Shown in pieces: positions 41,414-50,490 of a stretch of DNA of 54,870 nt (position 1 is its first letter; every line of letters begins with the position of its first letter). The notes beneath the pieces were generated by a model. It was not told where the DNA came from and made no database searches. It worked only from the letters and a program-made list of their open reading frames with translations. The position numbers and the translations under genes were made by a program. The DNA comes from Streptomyces sp. ISL-1 (GTDB taxonomy: Bacteria > Actinomycetota > Actinomycetes > Streptomycetales > Streptomycetaceae): positions 1 to 54,870 of the forward strand of contig NZ_JAGGOI010000066.1 of the NCBI RefSeq assembly GCF_018614585.1. Direction: 5' to 3'.

Positions 41414-41611
41414 ATGGGCATGGCAGACCAGTTCAAGGACAAGGCCGACGCGCACGAGGAGCGGGCGCCGGCCGAGGGGGGCGCGAAGAAGGAAGCGTCG
41501 CAGCGGTCTTCGGCGGCCAAGGGCAAGCCGACGGAAGAGCCCCGGGAGCGGTCCACCGAGGAGGCCATGCAGGACGCCGAGGACAAGTTCAGGCAGGACT
41601 ACGACATCTGA
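41414..41611 (+). CDS. Small highly charged protein of unknown function
   Basis: The 65-residue protein is almost entirely polar, with Lys, Glu, Asp and Ala runs (MGMADQFKDKADAHEERAPA at the start and EDKFRQDYDI at the end), probably disordered or helical, somewhat like CsbD-type stress proteins but without a clear match. AGGAG lies nine bases before ATG 41414; ATG 41420 is a second possibility. A strong terminator follows. No domain is recognised. Confidence 0.75.
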   Translation: MGMADQFKDKADAHEERAPAEGGAKKEASQRSSAAKGKPTEEPRERSTEEAMQDAEDKFRQDYDI

Positions 41612-41621
41612 GTTCAGACAG

Positions 41622-41659
41622 CGAAGGGGCGCACCCGTTCGGGCGGGTCCGCCCCTTCG
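41622..41659 (+). terminator. Hairpin terminator
   Basis: Outer stem CGAAGGGGCG / CGCCCCTTCG (10 bp) with an inner stem ACCCG / CGGGT, 11 bp after the small charged protein gene. It also separates it from the convergent tricorn-type protease gene. Confidence 0.8.
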
Positions 41660-41717
41660 TGCATGCCGCCGGTCCTTGCGCCGTGGGTACGCACCGGTCC
41701 CGGGGCGCATCAGGGCG

Positions 41718-44700
41718 TCACCCGCGACGCCCAGCCCCCTCGCGCCCCCTCGGCGGCAGCTTCGGGCGTCGCAGGTTCGGGGCCTGCGAGTAGTCCGGCG
41801 GCTCCGCCGGCGGGTGGGTCTTCAGGAGGTCCAGGGCCAGCTGGATCGCGTCGTCCAGCTGGACGTGGCGGCCCTCCGCCCAGTCCAGGGGGGTGCGCAG
41901 CGCGTCCAGGTCCGGGTCCACGCCGTGGTTCTCGATGGACCAGCCGTACTCGTCGAACCATGCGGCGTTCATCGGGACCGTGATCACCGTGCCGTCGCCC
42001 AGGCGGTGCCGTCCTGTCATGCCCACCACGCCGCCCCAGGTGCGGCTGCCCACCACCGGGCCCAGGCGCAGCAGTTTGATGGCCGCGGTGATCATGTCGC
42101 CGTCCGACGCCGTCGCCTCGTCGGCGAGGGCGACAATCGGGCCGCGCGGGGCGTTCGACGCGTACGAGACCGGCTGCGCGTTCCGCGTCAGGTCCCAGCC
42201 GAGGATCTTTCTCGTGAGTTTCTCGACGACCAGTTCGCTGATGTGGCCGCCCGCATTGCCGCGTACGTCCACGATCAGCGCCGGCCGGGACACTTCCAGC
42301 CGCAGATCGCGGTTGAACTGCGCCCACCCCGACCCGCCCATGTCCGGGATATGCAGATACCCGCACTTGCCGCCGCTCAACTCCCGTACCACCTCGCGGC
42401 GTTTGGCCACCCAGTCGTGGTACCGCAGCGGCCGCTCGTCCACCAGCGGGATGATCGCCACCCGCCGGGCGGGACCCTCGCCCTCCGCAGGCCGGAAGGT
42501 CAGCTCGACCGTCGTGCCGCCCGCCGCCGAGAGCATCGGATAGGGGCCCGCCACCGGGTCCACCGGGCGGCCGTCGACATGTGTGAGGATCGCGCCCTCG
42601 CGGATGCCCGTGCCGGCCAGCGGCGAACGCGCCTTGGAGTCGGACGACTCGCCCGGCAGGATCCGGCTGACCACCCAGTTCCCGTCCCTGCAGACCAGGT
42701 TGGCGCCCAGCAGGCCCATCGCGCGCTGGTACTGGGGCGGCCCTTCGTTGCGCCGCGCGGGCGTGACGTACGCATGGGACGTGCCCAGCTCGCCCAGCAC
42801 TTCGCGCAGCAGATCCGCGAACTCGTCCGGCGTCGCGATGTTTTCGACCAGCGGACGGTACTGGTCGAGCACACCGTCCCAGTCGATGCCGCACATCCCC
42901 GGCTCCCAGAAGTACGCGCGGGTGATGCGGCCCGCCTCGTCGTACGCCTGGCGCCATTCGGACGGTGGGTCCGCCTCGTGCAGGATCCGGCGCAGGTCCA
43001 GATAGACCGTCGTGTCGCTGTCCCCCGGCTCGGTGGCCGGGACCGCGCGCAGCTCCCCGTCGTCCACGACCACCAGCCGGCTGCCGTCGCCGCTGACCGC
43101 GAACCAGTCGAGATGGCCGACCAGTTCGGTCTTGCGGGCCTTGGTGATGTCGAAGTGCTCCAGGGTGGGGCGGCCGGTGGTGTCCGCGGGGTTGGCGAAC
43201 GTCTCGCCGAGCGCCCCGGAGATCGGCCAGCGCATCCAGACGAGGCCGCCGCCGCTGACCGGATGGAGCGCCGAGTACTTGGAGGCGGCGACGGGGAAGG
43301 GGGTGACCCGGTCGGCCAGCCCCTCGACCTCGACCGTGACCGTGCCGTCGCCGTTCCCGGATTCGTCGTCCAGCGGGTCGAGTCCGCCGGCCGCGGGCCG
43401 TCCGTCCGGCAGCACCGCGAAGGGCGACGGTGTCGCGGACGACAGCGGCACGAGATAGGGGCGGCAGCCCAGCGGGAAGGACAGGTCCCCGGTGTGCACG
43501 TCATACACCGGGTCGAAGCCCCGCCAGGACAGGAAGGCGAGATAGCGGCCGTCGCGTGTGAAGACCGGATTCTCGTCCTCGAAGCGGCCGTTGGTGACGT
43601 CGACGATCGTACGGTCCATGATGCGGGCCATCTTGATCTGCCGCAGTGAGCGGCCGATGCCCGGATGCGACCAGGTCAGCCAGGCACCGTCCGGCGAGAA
43701 GGCCAGATCGTTGACGGGCCCGTTGACGGAGCGGACCAGCTCCGTCACCTCTGCGTCCACAGCGCCTTCGGCCGCGGAGGTGTCCCCGGACTCCTCGCTC
43801 GCGTCGAGCAGCAGCAGCCGGCCGTCGTTCGACGCGACAGCGAGCCGCTCCCCGTCCGGGTCCGACACCATCTCGTGGACGCGTCCCAGTTTCCCCGAGG
43901 CCAGCCTGCGCGGCTCCCGTTCGCCGCTGGCCCGCGGCAGATACGCGATCTCGACGGCGTCCTCGCCCTCCGCGTCCGTGACATAGGCGACCTGTCCGCC
44001 GCCGCCGAGCATCCCCGGCTGCCGGACCCGTACGCCCGGGGTGTCCGCGATCGTGCGCGCCGGACCGTCGCGGTGTGTGAGCCAGTACAGGCTGCCGCGT
44101 ACGTTGACGGCGCTGGCCCGCCCGGTCGTGTCGACCGAGATCGCTTCCACGTTTCTGGAGGCGGGCACCTGGTAGGAGCGGCGTCCGGGGCGCGGGCCGC
44201 CGAGCCGTACCTCCAGCTTGCGCGGCTCCGCGTCCGGCACTGTCAGATCGTCGACGATCCACAGGTCACCCGCGCACTGGTACACGACCCTGCGGCCGTC
44301 GCTCGAGGCGTGCCGGGCGTAGAAGGCGTCGTGGTCGGTGTGGCGTCGGAGATCGGTCCCGTCGGGCAGGCAGGAGTAGAGATTGCCCACGCCCTGGTGG
44401 TCGGAGAGGAACGCGATGCGCCCCGAGACGAACATCGGGCTGTCCAGGTGCCCGTACAGATCCGCGAGCAGCCGTTCCCCGTGCACCCAGAGCCGGCCCG
44501 TCGCTCCGCCCCGGTACCGCTTCCACGCGGCCGGCTCGTGCGGCGGCTTGCCGGTGAGGAGCAGGGTGCGGTGTTCTCCCTCGATGTCCGCGACCTGGAT
44601 GTCGGAGGTCGGGCCCCAGGGGAGCCGCCGGCCGGGGGAGCCGTCGGTGGCCACCTTGTAGGCCCAGGAGAAGTACGAGAAGGGCTGGGCGTGTGAGGAG

Positions 44701-45029
44701 ACGGCCAGGATGTTGCCGTCCGGGTCCCAGCCGCAGACCCGGGTGTCGGTCGAGCCCCAGTAGGTCAGCCGCCTGGCCGGCCCGCCGGCGACGGGTGCCA
44801 GATGGATCTCCGGGTCGAGGCTGCGCCAGGTCGTGTACGCGATCTGCGCCCCGTCGGGGGAGAAGCGCGGATGGCCGACTCTGGTCCGGTCGACGGTGAC
44901 CCGCCAGGCGCGGTCCGGTCTGCGCCCGGCGGGTGCCAGGGGCGCGATCCAGAGATCGTCCTCGGCGGCGAAGCACAGCAAGTCGTCGTGCAGGTGCGGG
45001 AAACGGAGATACGCGACGTCGTCACTCAC
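41718..45029 (-). CDS. Tricorn-type S41 family protease
   Basis: The 1103-residue protein has N-terminal beta-propeller repeats (about 1-640; e.g. RFSPDGAQIAYTTWRSLDPE), a PDZ-like segment (GIREGAILTHVDGRPVDPV) and a C-terminal S41 peptidase core. Catalytic candidates are His752 in TSHAYV, Ser975 in ATASDGDM, and the Glu of WSIENHG, as in archaeal tricorn, a giant cytosolic peptidase acting behind the proteasome. No signal peptide. GTG 45029 (MSDDVAYLRFPHLHDD) has a GGGGG site. It diverges from a TetR gene across a region with three palindromes, so it may share that regulator. Confidence 0.92.
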   Translation of the reverse strand: MSDDVAYLRFPHLHDDLLCFAAEDDLWIAPLAPAGRRPDRAWRVTVDRTRVGHPRFSPDGAQIAYTTWRSLDPEIHLAPVAGGPARRLTYWGSTDTRVCGWDPDGNILAVSSHAQPFSYFSWAYKVATDGSPGRRLPWGPTSDIQVADIEGEHRTLLLTGKPPHEPAAWKRYRGGATGRLWVHGERLLADLYGHLDSPMFVSGRIAFLSDHQGVGNLYSCLPDGTDLRRHTDHDAFYARHASSDGRRVVYQCAGDLWIVDDLTVPDAEPRKLEVRLGGPRPGRRSYQVPASRNVEAISVDTTGRASAVNVRGSLYWLTHRDGPARTIADTPGVRVRQPGMLGGGGQVAYVTDAEGEDAVEIAYLPRASGEREPRRLASGKLGRVHEMVSDPDGERLAVASNDGRLLLLDASEESGDTSAAEGAVDAEVTELVRSVNGPVNDLAFSPDGAWLTWSHPGIGRSLRQIKMARIMDRTIVDVTNGRFEDENPVFTRDGRYLAFLSWRGFDPVYDVHTGDLSFPLGCRPYLVPLSSATPSPFAVLPDGRPAAGGLDPLDDESGNGDGTVTVEVEGLADRVTPFPVAASKYSALHPVSGGGLVWMRWPISGALGETFANPADTTGRPTLEHFDITKARKTELVGHLDWFAVSGDGSRLVVVDDGELRAVPATEPGDSDTTVYLDLRRILHEADPPSEWRQAYDEAGRITRAYFWEPGMCGIDWDGVLDQYRPLVENIATPDEFADLLREVLGELGTSHAYVTPARRNEGPPQYQRAMGLLGANLVCRDGNWVVSRILPGESSDSKARSPLAGTGIREGAILTHVDGRPVDPVAGPYPMLSAAGGTTVELTFRPAEGEGPARRVAIIPLVDERPLRYHDWVAKRREVVRELSGGKCGYLHIPDMGGSGWAQFNRDLRLEVSRPALIVDVRGNAGGHISELVVEKLTRKILGWDLTRNAQPVSYASNAPRGPIVALADEATASDGDMITAAIKLLRLGPVVGSRTWGGVVGMTGRHRLGDGTVITVPMNAAWFDEYGWSIENHGVDPDLDALRTPLDWAEGRHVQLDDAIQLALDLLKTHPPAEPPDYSQAPNLRRPKLPPRGREGAGRRG

Positions 45030-45084
45030 CCCCCAATGCTTTCCGTGTCGGAGGGGTGCGGCAACTTGTGACGCAGAACACGAC

Positions 45085-45102
45085 CGAAACGATTTCGTTT
45101 CG
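45085..45102. promoter_or_regulatory. Palindrome, likely TetR operator 1
   Basis: CGAAACG-ATTT-CGTTTCG is a perfect inverted repeat with 7-bp arms, 62 bp before the TetR gene and 56 bp before the divergent protease gene. Its arms share the CGAAAC/GTTTCG core with the palindrome at 45131-45145. Confidence 0.65.
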
Positions 45103-45120
45103 CAGAGGCTCGGGGTTATC

Positions 45121-45145
45121 TTCGTACTGTACGAAACCGTTTCGT
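45121..45145. promoter_or_regulatory. Two overlapping palindromes, likely TetR operator 2
   Basis: TTCGTAC-T-GTACGAA (45121-45135) and ACGAAAC-C-GTTTCGT (45131-45145), each with perfect 7-bp arms, share five bases. They lie 18-43 bp upstream of the TetR start, a usual place for an autoregulatory operator. Confidence 0.7.
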
Positions 45146-45163
45146 TCAGGATGGAGGTCGACC

Positions 45164-45736
45164 ATGGCAAGCAGCAGGATCACGCCCGAGCGCGAGGCAG
45201 AGCTGTACGAAGCCGTGCTCGACCTGCTGCGTGAGGCCGGCTACGAAGGCCTCACGATGGACGCGATCGCGGCCCGCACGCGTTCCAGCAAGGCCACGCT
45301 CTACCGCCAGTGGCGGAGCAAGCCGGAGCTGGTGGCTCGCGCGCTGCGCCATACCAAGCCGGTGAGCATCGCGGAGATCGACACCGGTTCCCTGCGCGGC
45401 GACTTCCTCGCGATGGTCGACCGCATGGACGACTGCCAGATGGAGAAGGACTCCGCGCTGATGCGGGGTCTGGCCCATGCCATCCACGACAACCCCGACC
45501 TCCACAAGGCGCTGCGGGACCTGCTGATCGACCCGGAGATGACCGGGCTCGACGCACTGGTGCAGCGCGCCGTGGACCGGGGCGAACTCCCCGCGGACAC
45601 CCCCGCCCTGAACTACGTCCCGCACATGCTTGTCGGCGCTTTCATCGCCCGTCCGCTGATCGAGGACCGGTCGGCCGACCGGGCCTTCATCGCCTCCTAC
45701 ATCAATGCCGTGGTCCTCCCCGCACTCGGCATCTGA
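45164..45736 (+). CDS. TetR family transcriptional regulator
   Basis: The 190-residue protein has a TetR helix-turn-helix (LREAGYEGLTMDAIAARTRSSKATLYRQW, split over residues about 21-50) and an all-helical ligand-binding C-terminal domain of the TetR_C_16 sort. GGAGG lies six bases before ATG 45164. The gene lies 98 bp before an MMPL exporter gene on the same strand and is divergent from the tricorn-type protease; three perfect palindromes upstream suggest it represses itself and the exporter, relieved by the exported compound. Confidence 0.92.
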   Translation: MASSRITPEREAELYEAVLDLLREAGYEGLTMDAIAARTRSSKATLYRQWRSKPELVARALRHTKPVSIAEIDTGSLRGDFLAMVDRMDDCQMEKDSALMRGLAHAIHDNPDLHKALRDLLIDPEMTGLDALVQRAVDRGELPADTPALNYVPHMLVGAFIARPLIEDRSADRAFIASYINAVVLPALGI

Positions 45737-45834
45737 TCTCCCCGCACAGCCAGCACAGCACCTGACGCGCGCCGCTCTCGTCGTCGGACCGGCTCCCCAT
45801 GCCCTGTTCACCTCACACTCGGGAGTACGCCCTC

Positions 45835-48000
45835 GTGGCCACGTTTCTCTACAAACTCGGGCGGTCCGCCTTCCGGCGCCGCCGTCTCGTCGCCCTGCTG
45901 TGGGTCGCGCTGCTGGCGCTCGCCGGGGTCGGCGCGGCCTCCGCGTCCACCGCCACCTCCTCGTCGTTCTCGATCCCGGGCACGGAGGCGCAGAAGGCCT
46001 TCGACCTGCTGGAAGAGCGCTTCCCCGGCGTCAGCGCCGACGGCGCCACCGCCCGGGTCGTCTTCAAGGCGCCCGCCGGCGGCAAGATGACCGACGCGGC
46101 CAACAAGGCCGAGGTGAACGAGGCCGTCGCCGCGCTGAAGGACGGCTCCGACCAGATCGGCTCCGTCACCGACCCGTACACCGGCAAGGCCGTCTCCAAG
46201 GACGGCGGCACCGCGTACGTATCGGTCTCGTACAAGGTGAGCTCGATGGAGCTGACCGACGAGACCCGTGAGGCGCTGGAGAAGACCGGCGACGAGGCGC
46301 GCGACGCCGGGCTGACGGTGGAGATCGGCGGCGATGCGCTGCAGACCGTCCCGGAGACCGGGGCCGGCGAGATCATCGGCGTCGGCATCGCCGCGGTCGT
46401 CCTGGTCATCACCTTCGGCTCGCTGGTTGCTGCCGGGCTTCCGCTGCTCACCGCGATCATCGGCGTGGGCATCGGGATCTCCACGATCACCGCGCTCGCG
46501 AACGTACTGGAACTCGGCTCCACCACCTCCACGCTGGCAACGATGATCGGCCTCGCGGTCGGCATCGACTACGCGCTCTTCATCGTCTCCCGCTACCGGG
46601 CCGAGCTGGCCGAGGGCCGCGAACGCGAGGACGCGGCCGGCCGGGCCGTCGGCACAGCGGGCTCCGCGGTCGTCTTCGCGGGCCTGACCGTGGTCATCGC
46701 GTTGGTCGGCCTCGCCGTCGTCAACATCCCGATGCTCACCAAGATGGGCTTCGCCGCGGCCGGCACGGTCGTGATCGCGGTCCTCATCGCGCTGACCCTG
46801 ATCCCCGCGCTGCTCGGTTTCGCGGGCAACCAGGTGCTCGGCCGCAAGGTCCGCAAGGGCAAGCCGGCCGGCGAGAAGCCGAACATGGGCACCCGCTGGG
46901 CACGCCTCATACTGCGCCGCCCGGTCACCGTGCTGCTCGCCGGAGTGGTGGGCCTCGGCGCCATCGCCATACCGGCCGCCTCGCTGGAAATGGGTCTGCC
47001 CGACGACGGCGCGCAGCCGGTCAGCACCACTCAGCGCAAGGCGTACGACCTGCTGTCCGACGGCTTCGGTCCCGGCTTCAACGGCCCACTGCTGGTGGTC
47101 GTCGACGGCGACAAGAGCGCGGCCGACCGTACGGTCAAGGACATCAAGGGTCTCGATGGCGTCGTGGCCGTCACCCCGCCGAGCCCCAACAAGGCCGGCG
47201 ACACCTCGATGATCACGGTCATCCCGAAGGACCGGCCGTCCTCGGTCGAGACCGAGGACCTCGTCCACTCGATCCGGTCCGGCAGCGGCGACGATGTGCT
47301 GGTCACCGGCGCGACGGCGATGAACATCGACTTCTCGCAGAAGATGAACGACGCGCTGCTGCCCTATCTGGCGCTCGTCGTCGGACTCGCCTTCCTGCTG
47401 CTGATGGTGGTCTTCCGCTCGGTGCTGGTGCCGCTCAAGGCGGCCCTCGGCTTCCTGCTCTCCGTCGTCGCGGCACTCGGCGCGGTCGTCGCCGTCTTCC
47501 AGTGGGGCTGGCTCGGCTCGCTGTTCGGTGTGGAGCAGACCGGCCCGATCATGTCGATGATGCCGATCTTCATGGTGGGCGTCGTCTTCGGTCTCGCGAT
47601 GGACTACGAGGTCTTCCTGGTCACGCGGATGCGTGAGGCATACGTCCACGGGGAGCGGCCCGGCGAGGCGATCGTCACCGGCTTCAGGCACGGGGCACGT
47701 GTGGTCACCGCCGCCGCGGTGATCATGATGGCGGTCTTCTCCGGCTTCATCGGCTCCAGCGAGCAGATGGTCAAGATGATCGGCTTCGGCCTCGCGATCG
47801 CGGTCCTCTTCGACGCGTTCGTGGTCCGCATGGCGATCGTGCCGGCGGTGCTGGCGCTGCTGGGCCACAAGGCCTGGTGGCTGCCGCGCTGGCTGGACCG
47901 GATACTGCCCAATGTGGACGTGGAGGGCGAGAAGCTGCGCAAGGAGCTGGCCGACCGTCCCGAAGGCCCGGACGCGGAGCGGCAGTTGGTACGCGTCTGA
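45835..48000 (+). CDS. MMPL family transporter
   Basis: The 721-residue RND-like exporter has the two-module MMPL design with about 11-12 membrane helices. Motifs are MIGLAVGIDYALFIVSRYR and the second repeat VFGLAMDYEVFLVTRMREAY, each with the conserved Asp-Tyr. GTG 45835 (MATFLYKLGRSAFRRRR) follows GGGAG; an ATG at 45799 would add twelve residues. The TetR gene just upstream suggests substrate-induced efflux. It resembles the MMPL protein at 22.2 kb in plan but they are not close copies (first helix and loop differ). Confidence 0.93.
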   Translation: MATFLYKLGRSAFRRRRLVALLWVALLALAGVGAASASTATSSSFSIPGTEAQKAFDLLEERFPGVSADGATARVVFKAPAGGKMTDAANKAEVNEAVAALKDGSDQIGSVTDPYTGKAVSKDGGTAYVSVSYKVSSMELTDETREALEKTGDEARDAGLTVEIGGDALQTVPETGAGEIIGVGIAAVVLVITFGSLVAAGLPLLTAIIGVGIGISTITALANVLELGSTTSTLATMIGLAVGIDYALFIVSRYRAELAEGREREDAAGRAVGTAGSAVVFAGLTVVIALVGLAVVNIPMLTKMGFAAAGTVVIAVLIALTLIPALLGFAGNQVLGRKVRKGKPAGEKPNMGTRWARLILRRPVTVLLAGVVGLGAIAIPAASLEMGLPDDGAQPVSTTQRKAYDLLSDGFGPGFNGPLLVVVDGDKSAADRTVKDIKGLDGVVAVTPPSPNKAGDTSMITVIPKDRPSSVETEDLVHSIRSGSGDDVLVTGATAMNIDFSQKMNDALLPYLALVVGLAFLLLMVVFRSVLVPLKAALGFLLSVVAALGAVVAVFQWGWLGSLFGVEQTGPIMSMMPIFMVGVVFGLAMDYEVFLVTRMREAYVHGERPGEAIVTGFRHGARVVTAAAVIMMAVFSGFIGSSEQMVKMIGFGLAIAVLFDAFVVRMAIVPAVLALLGHKAWWLPRWLDRILPNVDVEGEKLRKELADRPEGPDAERQLVRV

Positions 48001-48150
48001 CGCACCGGGCACCAAGGCCCCGGGGGCGCCACAGGGGCGCGGCGCAGCCGCTCCGGTGGAGCCGTGCTTACACCTCAGGTGCACGCCCCCGGCAGCGCGA
48101 CGGCACACCGTGGGGACGGGGGCCGTCGCGGAACACAGTGGCCGCGCTCG

Positions 48151-48495
48151 TCACCTCTGGGTGGCGGGTGTGGCCACTGCGTATGTGTGCCGCAGGAAGC
48201 GGATCAGCGACGTCGTGTCGAACTGCACCACCGCTACGCCATCCGGGGTATGGAACTCCACAACCGCCTGGACCCTGCCGCAGGGCCAGATCTCGACATC
48301 GCCCAGGCGCGCGGGCGCGCGCAGTCCCGTCTCCAGCAGTGCGCGGGGGAAGGCCCACTCCCGGCCGCCGGGGAAGGCGAAGCGCACCGAATCCGGGTCG
48401 CCGGGATCGTAGCGGAGGGCGACGCGGGCCGACCGGTACTGCGGAGCGTCGGTGACTATCCGGGCCAATGCATGATCTTCGACGACTGTGGACAT
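48151..48495 (-). CDS. SsgA-like (SALP) sporulation/cell division protein
   Basis: SsgA-like proteins are found only in morphologically complex actinomycetes and guide septum site choice and spore wall synthesis. The 114-residue protein shows the family pattern ALRYDPGDPDSVRFAF, EWAFPRALLETGLRAP, DVEIWPC and VVQFDTTSLIRFLRHTY. Which paralogue (SsgB to SsgG or other) cannot be told. ATG 48495 has a GAGGAG site. It diverges from the ECF transporter. The 150-bp gap to the MMPL stop (48001-48150) shows no gene. Confidence 0.92.
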   Translation of the reverse strand: MSTVVEDHALARIVTDAPQYRSARVALRYDPGDPDSVRFAFPGGREWAFPRALLETGLRAPARLGDVEIWPCGRVQAVVEFHTPDGVAVVQFDTTSLIRFLRHTYAVATPATQR

Positions 48496-48583
48496 GGCGC
48501 GCTCCTCACATTCGCCTGCTTTGTCCTCTAATGTCCCACAATTCGGGACGAAGGCACGACCGTTATTCGTGACCGAGGCGCTC

Positions 48584-48600
48584 TTGCGAACGATTTGCAA
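48584..48600 (+). promoter_or_regulatory. Nur-like box before the ECF transporter operon
   Basis: TTGCGA-ACGAT-TTGCAA matches the Streptomyces nickel-regulator Nur consensus (tTGCaa-N5-ttGCAA) in 11 of 12 arm positions. A possible -10 TATGAT at 48609-48614 lies 19 bp after TTGCGA, so the box would cover the -35 region. It suggests repression of the transporter by Nur when nickel is plentiful. Confidence 0.65.
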
Positions 48601-48650
48601 TAAGGCACTATGATTGAACACTTATTCATCTGTCCGAAGCGGAGCCCGCC

Positions 48651-49727
48651 ATGCATGTCCCCGACGGATTCATCAACGCCCCGGTATCGGTGGCCGCCGG
48701 AGTCACAGCCGCCGGCGCTGTCGCCGTGAGCCTGCGCGGCGCCCGCCGTGAGCTGGGCGGCTCCGCGGTCGCGCTCGTCGGCGCCGAGCGGACCGCGCCG
48801 CTTGCCGGGCTGGTCGCCGCATTCATCTTCGCCGTACAGATGCTGAACTTTCCTGTGGCGGCGGGCACCAGCGGACACCTGCTGGGCGGCGCGCTCGCCG
48901 CGATCCTCGTCGGCCCCTACACCGGCGTGCTCTGCATAGCCGTTGTCCTTCTGATGCAGGGCATCCTGTTCGCGGACGGCGGCCTCACCGCTCTCGGCGT
49001 GAACATCACCGTCATGGGTGTGGTCACGGTCGTCGTCGCGTACGCGCTCTTCCGCGGCCTGGTCAAGGTGCTGCCGCGGACCCGCCGCTCGATCACTGTC
49101 GCGTCCTTCGTCGCCGCGCTCGCATCCGTGCCGGCCGCGGCCGGCGCCTTCACCCTGATCTACGCCATCGGCGGGACGACGAACGTGCCCGTCGGCAAGG
49201 TCCTCACCGCGATGGTCGGCGTCCATGTCCTGATCGGCATCGGCGAAGCCGTGATCACCATGCTGACCGTCGGCGCCGTCGTCGCCGTCCGGCCCGACCT
49301 CGTCTATGGCGCGCGCGGTCTCACCACCCCGCTCAAGCTGCGCGTCGGCGGCGAACTGGTCGACGCCGAGCCCGCCGCAACCGCGCCGGTCGCCGCCCGC
49401 TCGCCGAAGAAGCTGTGGGCCACCGGCCTGGTCACCGCCCTTGCCCTCGCGGGCGTCGCCTCCTTCTACGCCTCCGCCAGCCCCGACGGCCTGGAGAAGG
49501 TCGCCGCCGACCAGGGCATCGACAGGCACGTCGCGGAGCATGCCGCCGCCGGCTCCCCGCTCGCCGACTACGGCGTCAAGGACGTCTCCGATGCCCGGAT
49601 CTCCGGCGGTCTCGCGGGCGTCATCGGCGTCGGCGCGACGGTCGTGGCGGGCAGCGGCGTCTTCTACGCGGTGCGCCGCCGCCGTACGGACGAGCCCGCG
49701 TCCGCCCCCGTACGCGAGACCGTCTGA
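48651..49727 (+). CDS. cbiM: ECF transporter substrate-binding permease CbiM/NikM with PDGLE domain
   Basis: The S component for Co2+ or Ni2+ uptake. It begins MHVPDGF, the N-terminal metal-binding motif whose His2 coordinates the ion, and continues with about seven membrane helices (GTSGHLLGGALAAILVGPYTG). A C-terminal PDGLE domain (ASPDGLEKVAAD, about 275-355, ending in a helix) replaces a separate CbiN/NikN subunit. The 358-residue length fits such fusions. A Nur-like box upstream favours nickel; no B12 riboswitch fits the short leader. One base separates it from cbiQ. Confidence 0.93.
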   Translation: MHVPDGFINAPVSVAAGVTAAGAVAVSLRGARRELGGSAVALVGAERTAPLAGLVAAFIFAVQMLNFPVAAGTSGHLLGGALAAILVGPYTGVLCIAVVLLMQGILFADGGLTALGVNITVMGVVTVVVAYALFRGLVKVLPRTRRSITVASFVAALASVPAAAGAFTLIYAIGGTTNVPVGKVLTAMVGVHVLIGIGEAVITMLTVGAVVAVRPDLVYGARGLTTPLKLRVGGELVDAEPAATAPVAARSPKKLWATGLVTALALAGVASFYASASPDGLEKVAADQGIDRHVAEHAAAGSPLADYGVKDVSDARISGGLAGVIGVGATVVAGSGVFYAVRRRRTDEPASAPVRETV

Positions 49728-49728
49728 C

Positions 49729-50490
49729 ATGGCGTCGGGCCACACCCACAAGCTCTACCGGCACGGGCACTCGCCCGTCCACGCCCTGCCGGCGCACTGC
49801 AAGCTCGTGGCCGTCTTCTGCTTCGTGCTTGTCGTGGTCTCCACGCCGCGCGAGGCCGCGTGGGCTTTCGGCCTGTACGCGGCGCTGCTCGCCGCCGTCG
49901 CGGCCGTGGCCCGCATCCCCGCCGGATTCCTGCTGCGCCGTCTGCTGATCGAGATCCCGTTCGTGGCCTTCGCGCTGCTGATGCCGTTCGTGGTGCCGGG
50001 CGAGCAGGTCTCCGTACTGGGCATCTCGATGAGCGTCCCCGGCCTGTGGGGCGCGTGGAACATCCTCGCCAAGGGGACGCTCGGCGTCGCCGCGTCCGTG
50101 ATCCTCGCCTCGACGACCGAGCTGCGTTCGCTGCTGCTGGGACTGCAGCGGCTCAAACTGCCGCCGATGCTGGTCCAGATCGCGTCCTTCATGATCCGTT
50201 ACGGCGATGTCATCACCGACGAGATGCGCAGGATGTCGATCGCGCGCAGGTCGCGCGGCTTCGAGGCGCGCGGAGTGCGTCACTGGGGCGTCCTCGCCAA
50301 GTCCGCGGGCGCGCTTTTCATCCGCTCCTACGAGCGCGGCGAGCGCGTACATCTGGCGATGGTGAGCAGGGGGTACGAGGGGACCATGCCGGTCATCGAC
50401 CAGGTGACCGCATCGCGTGCCCAGTGGTCGTACGCGGTGGCCCTCCCGCTGACCGCGCTCGCCGTCTGTCTGCTGGGATGGACCCTATGA
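49729..50490 (+). CDS. cbiQ: ECF transporter T component CbiQ
   Basis: The 253-residue membrane protein is the energy-coupling T subunit. It has five or so helices and the two coupling helices with Ala-Arg-Gly motifs: MSIARRSRGFEARG and MVSRGYEGTMP. The first residues (SGHTHKLYRHGHSPVHALPAHCK) are His-rich, which may help gather metal ions. ATG 49729 lies one base after the cbiM stop. Its stop overlaps the ATPase start as ATGA. Confidence 0.93.
   Translation: MASGHTHKLYRHGHSPVHALPAHCKLVAVFCFVLVVVSTPREAAWAFGLYAALLAAVAAVARIPAGFLLRRLLIEIPFVAFALLMPFVVPGEQVSVLGISMSVPGLWGAWNILAKGTLGVAASVILASTTELRSLLLGLQRLKLPPMLVQIASFMIRYGDVITDEMRRMSIARRSRGFEARGVRHWGVLAKSAGALFIRSYERGERVHLAMVSRGYEGTMPVIDQVTASRAQWSYAVALPLTALAVCLLGWTL

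Noticed and set aside
41340..43649. 769-residue plus-strand frame opposite the tricorn-type protease
   Set aside because: Shadow frame; the minus strand has propeller, PDZ and S41 catalytic motifs.
48533..48549. GTCCC-N7-GGGAC inverted repeat between the SsgA-like gene and the Nur box
   Set aside because: Five-base arms in GC-rich DNA are expected by chance, and no regulator with this site was recognised.
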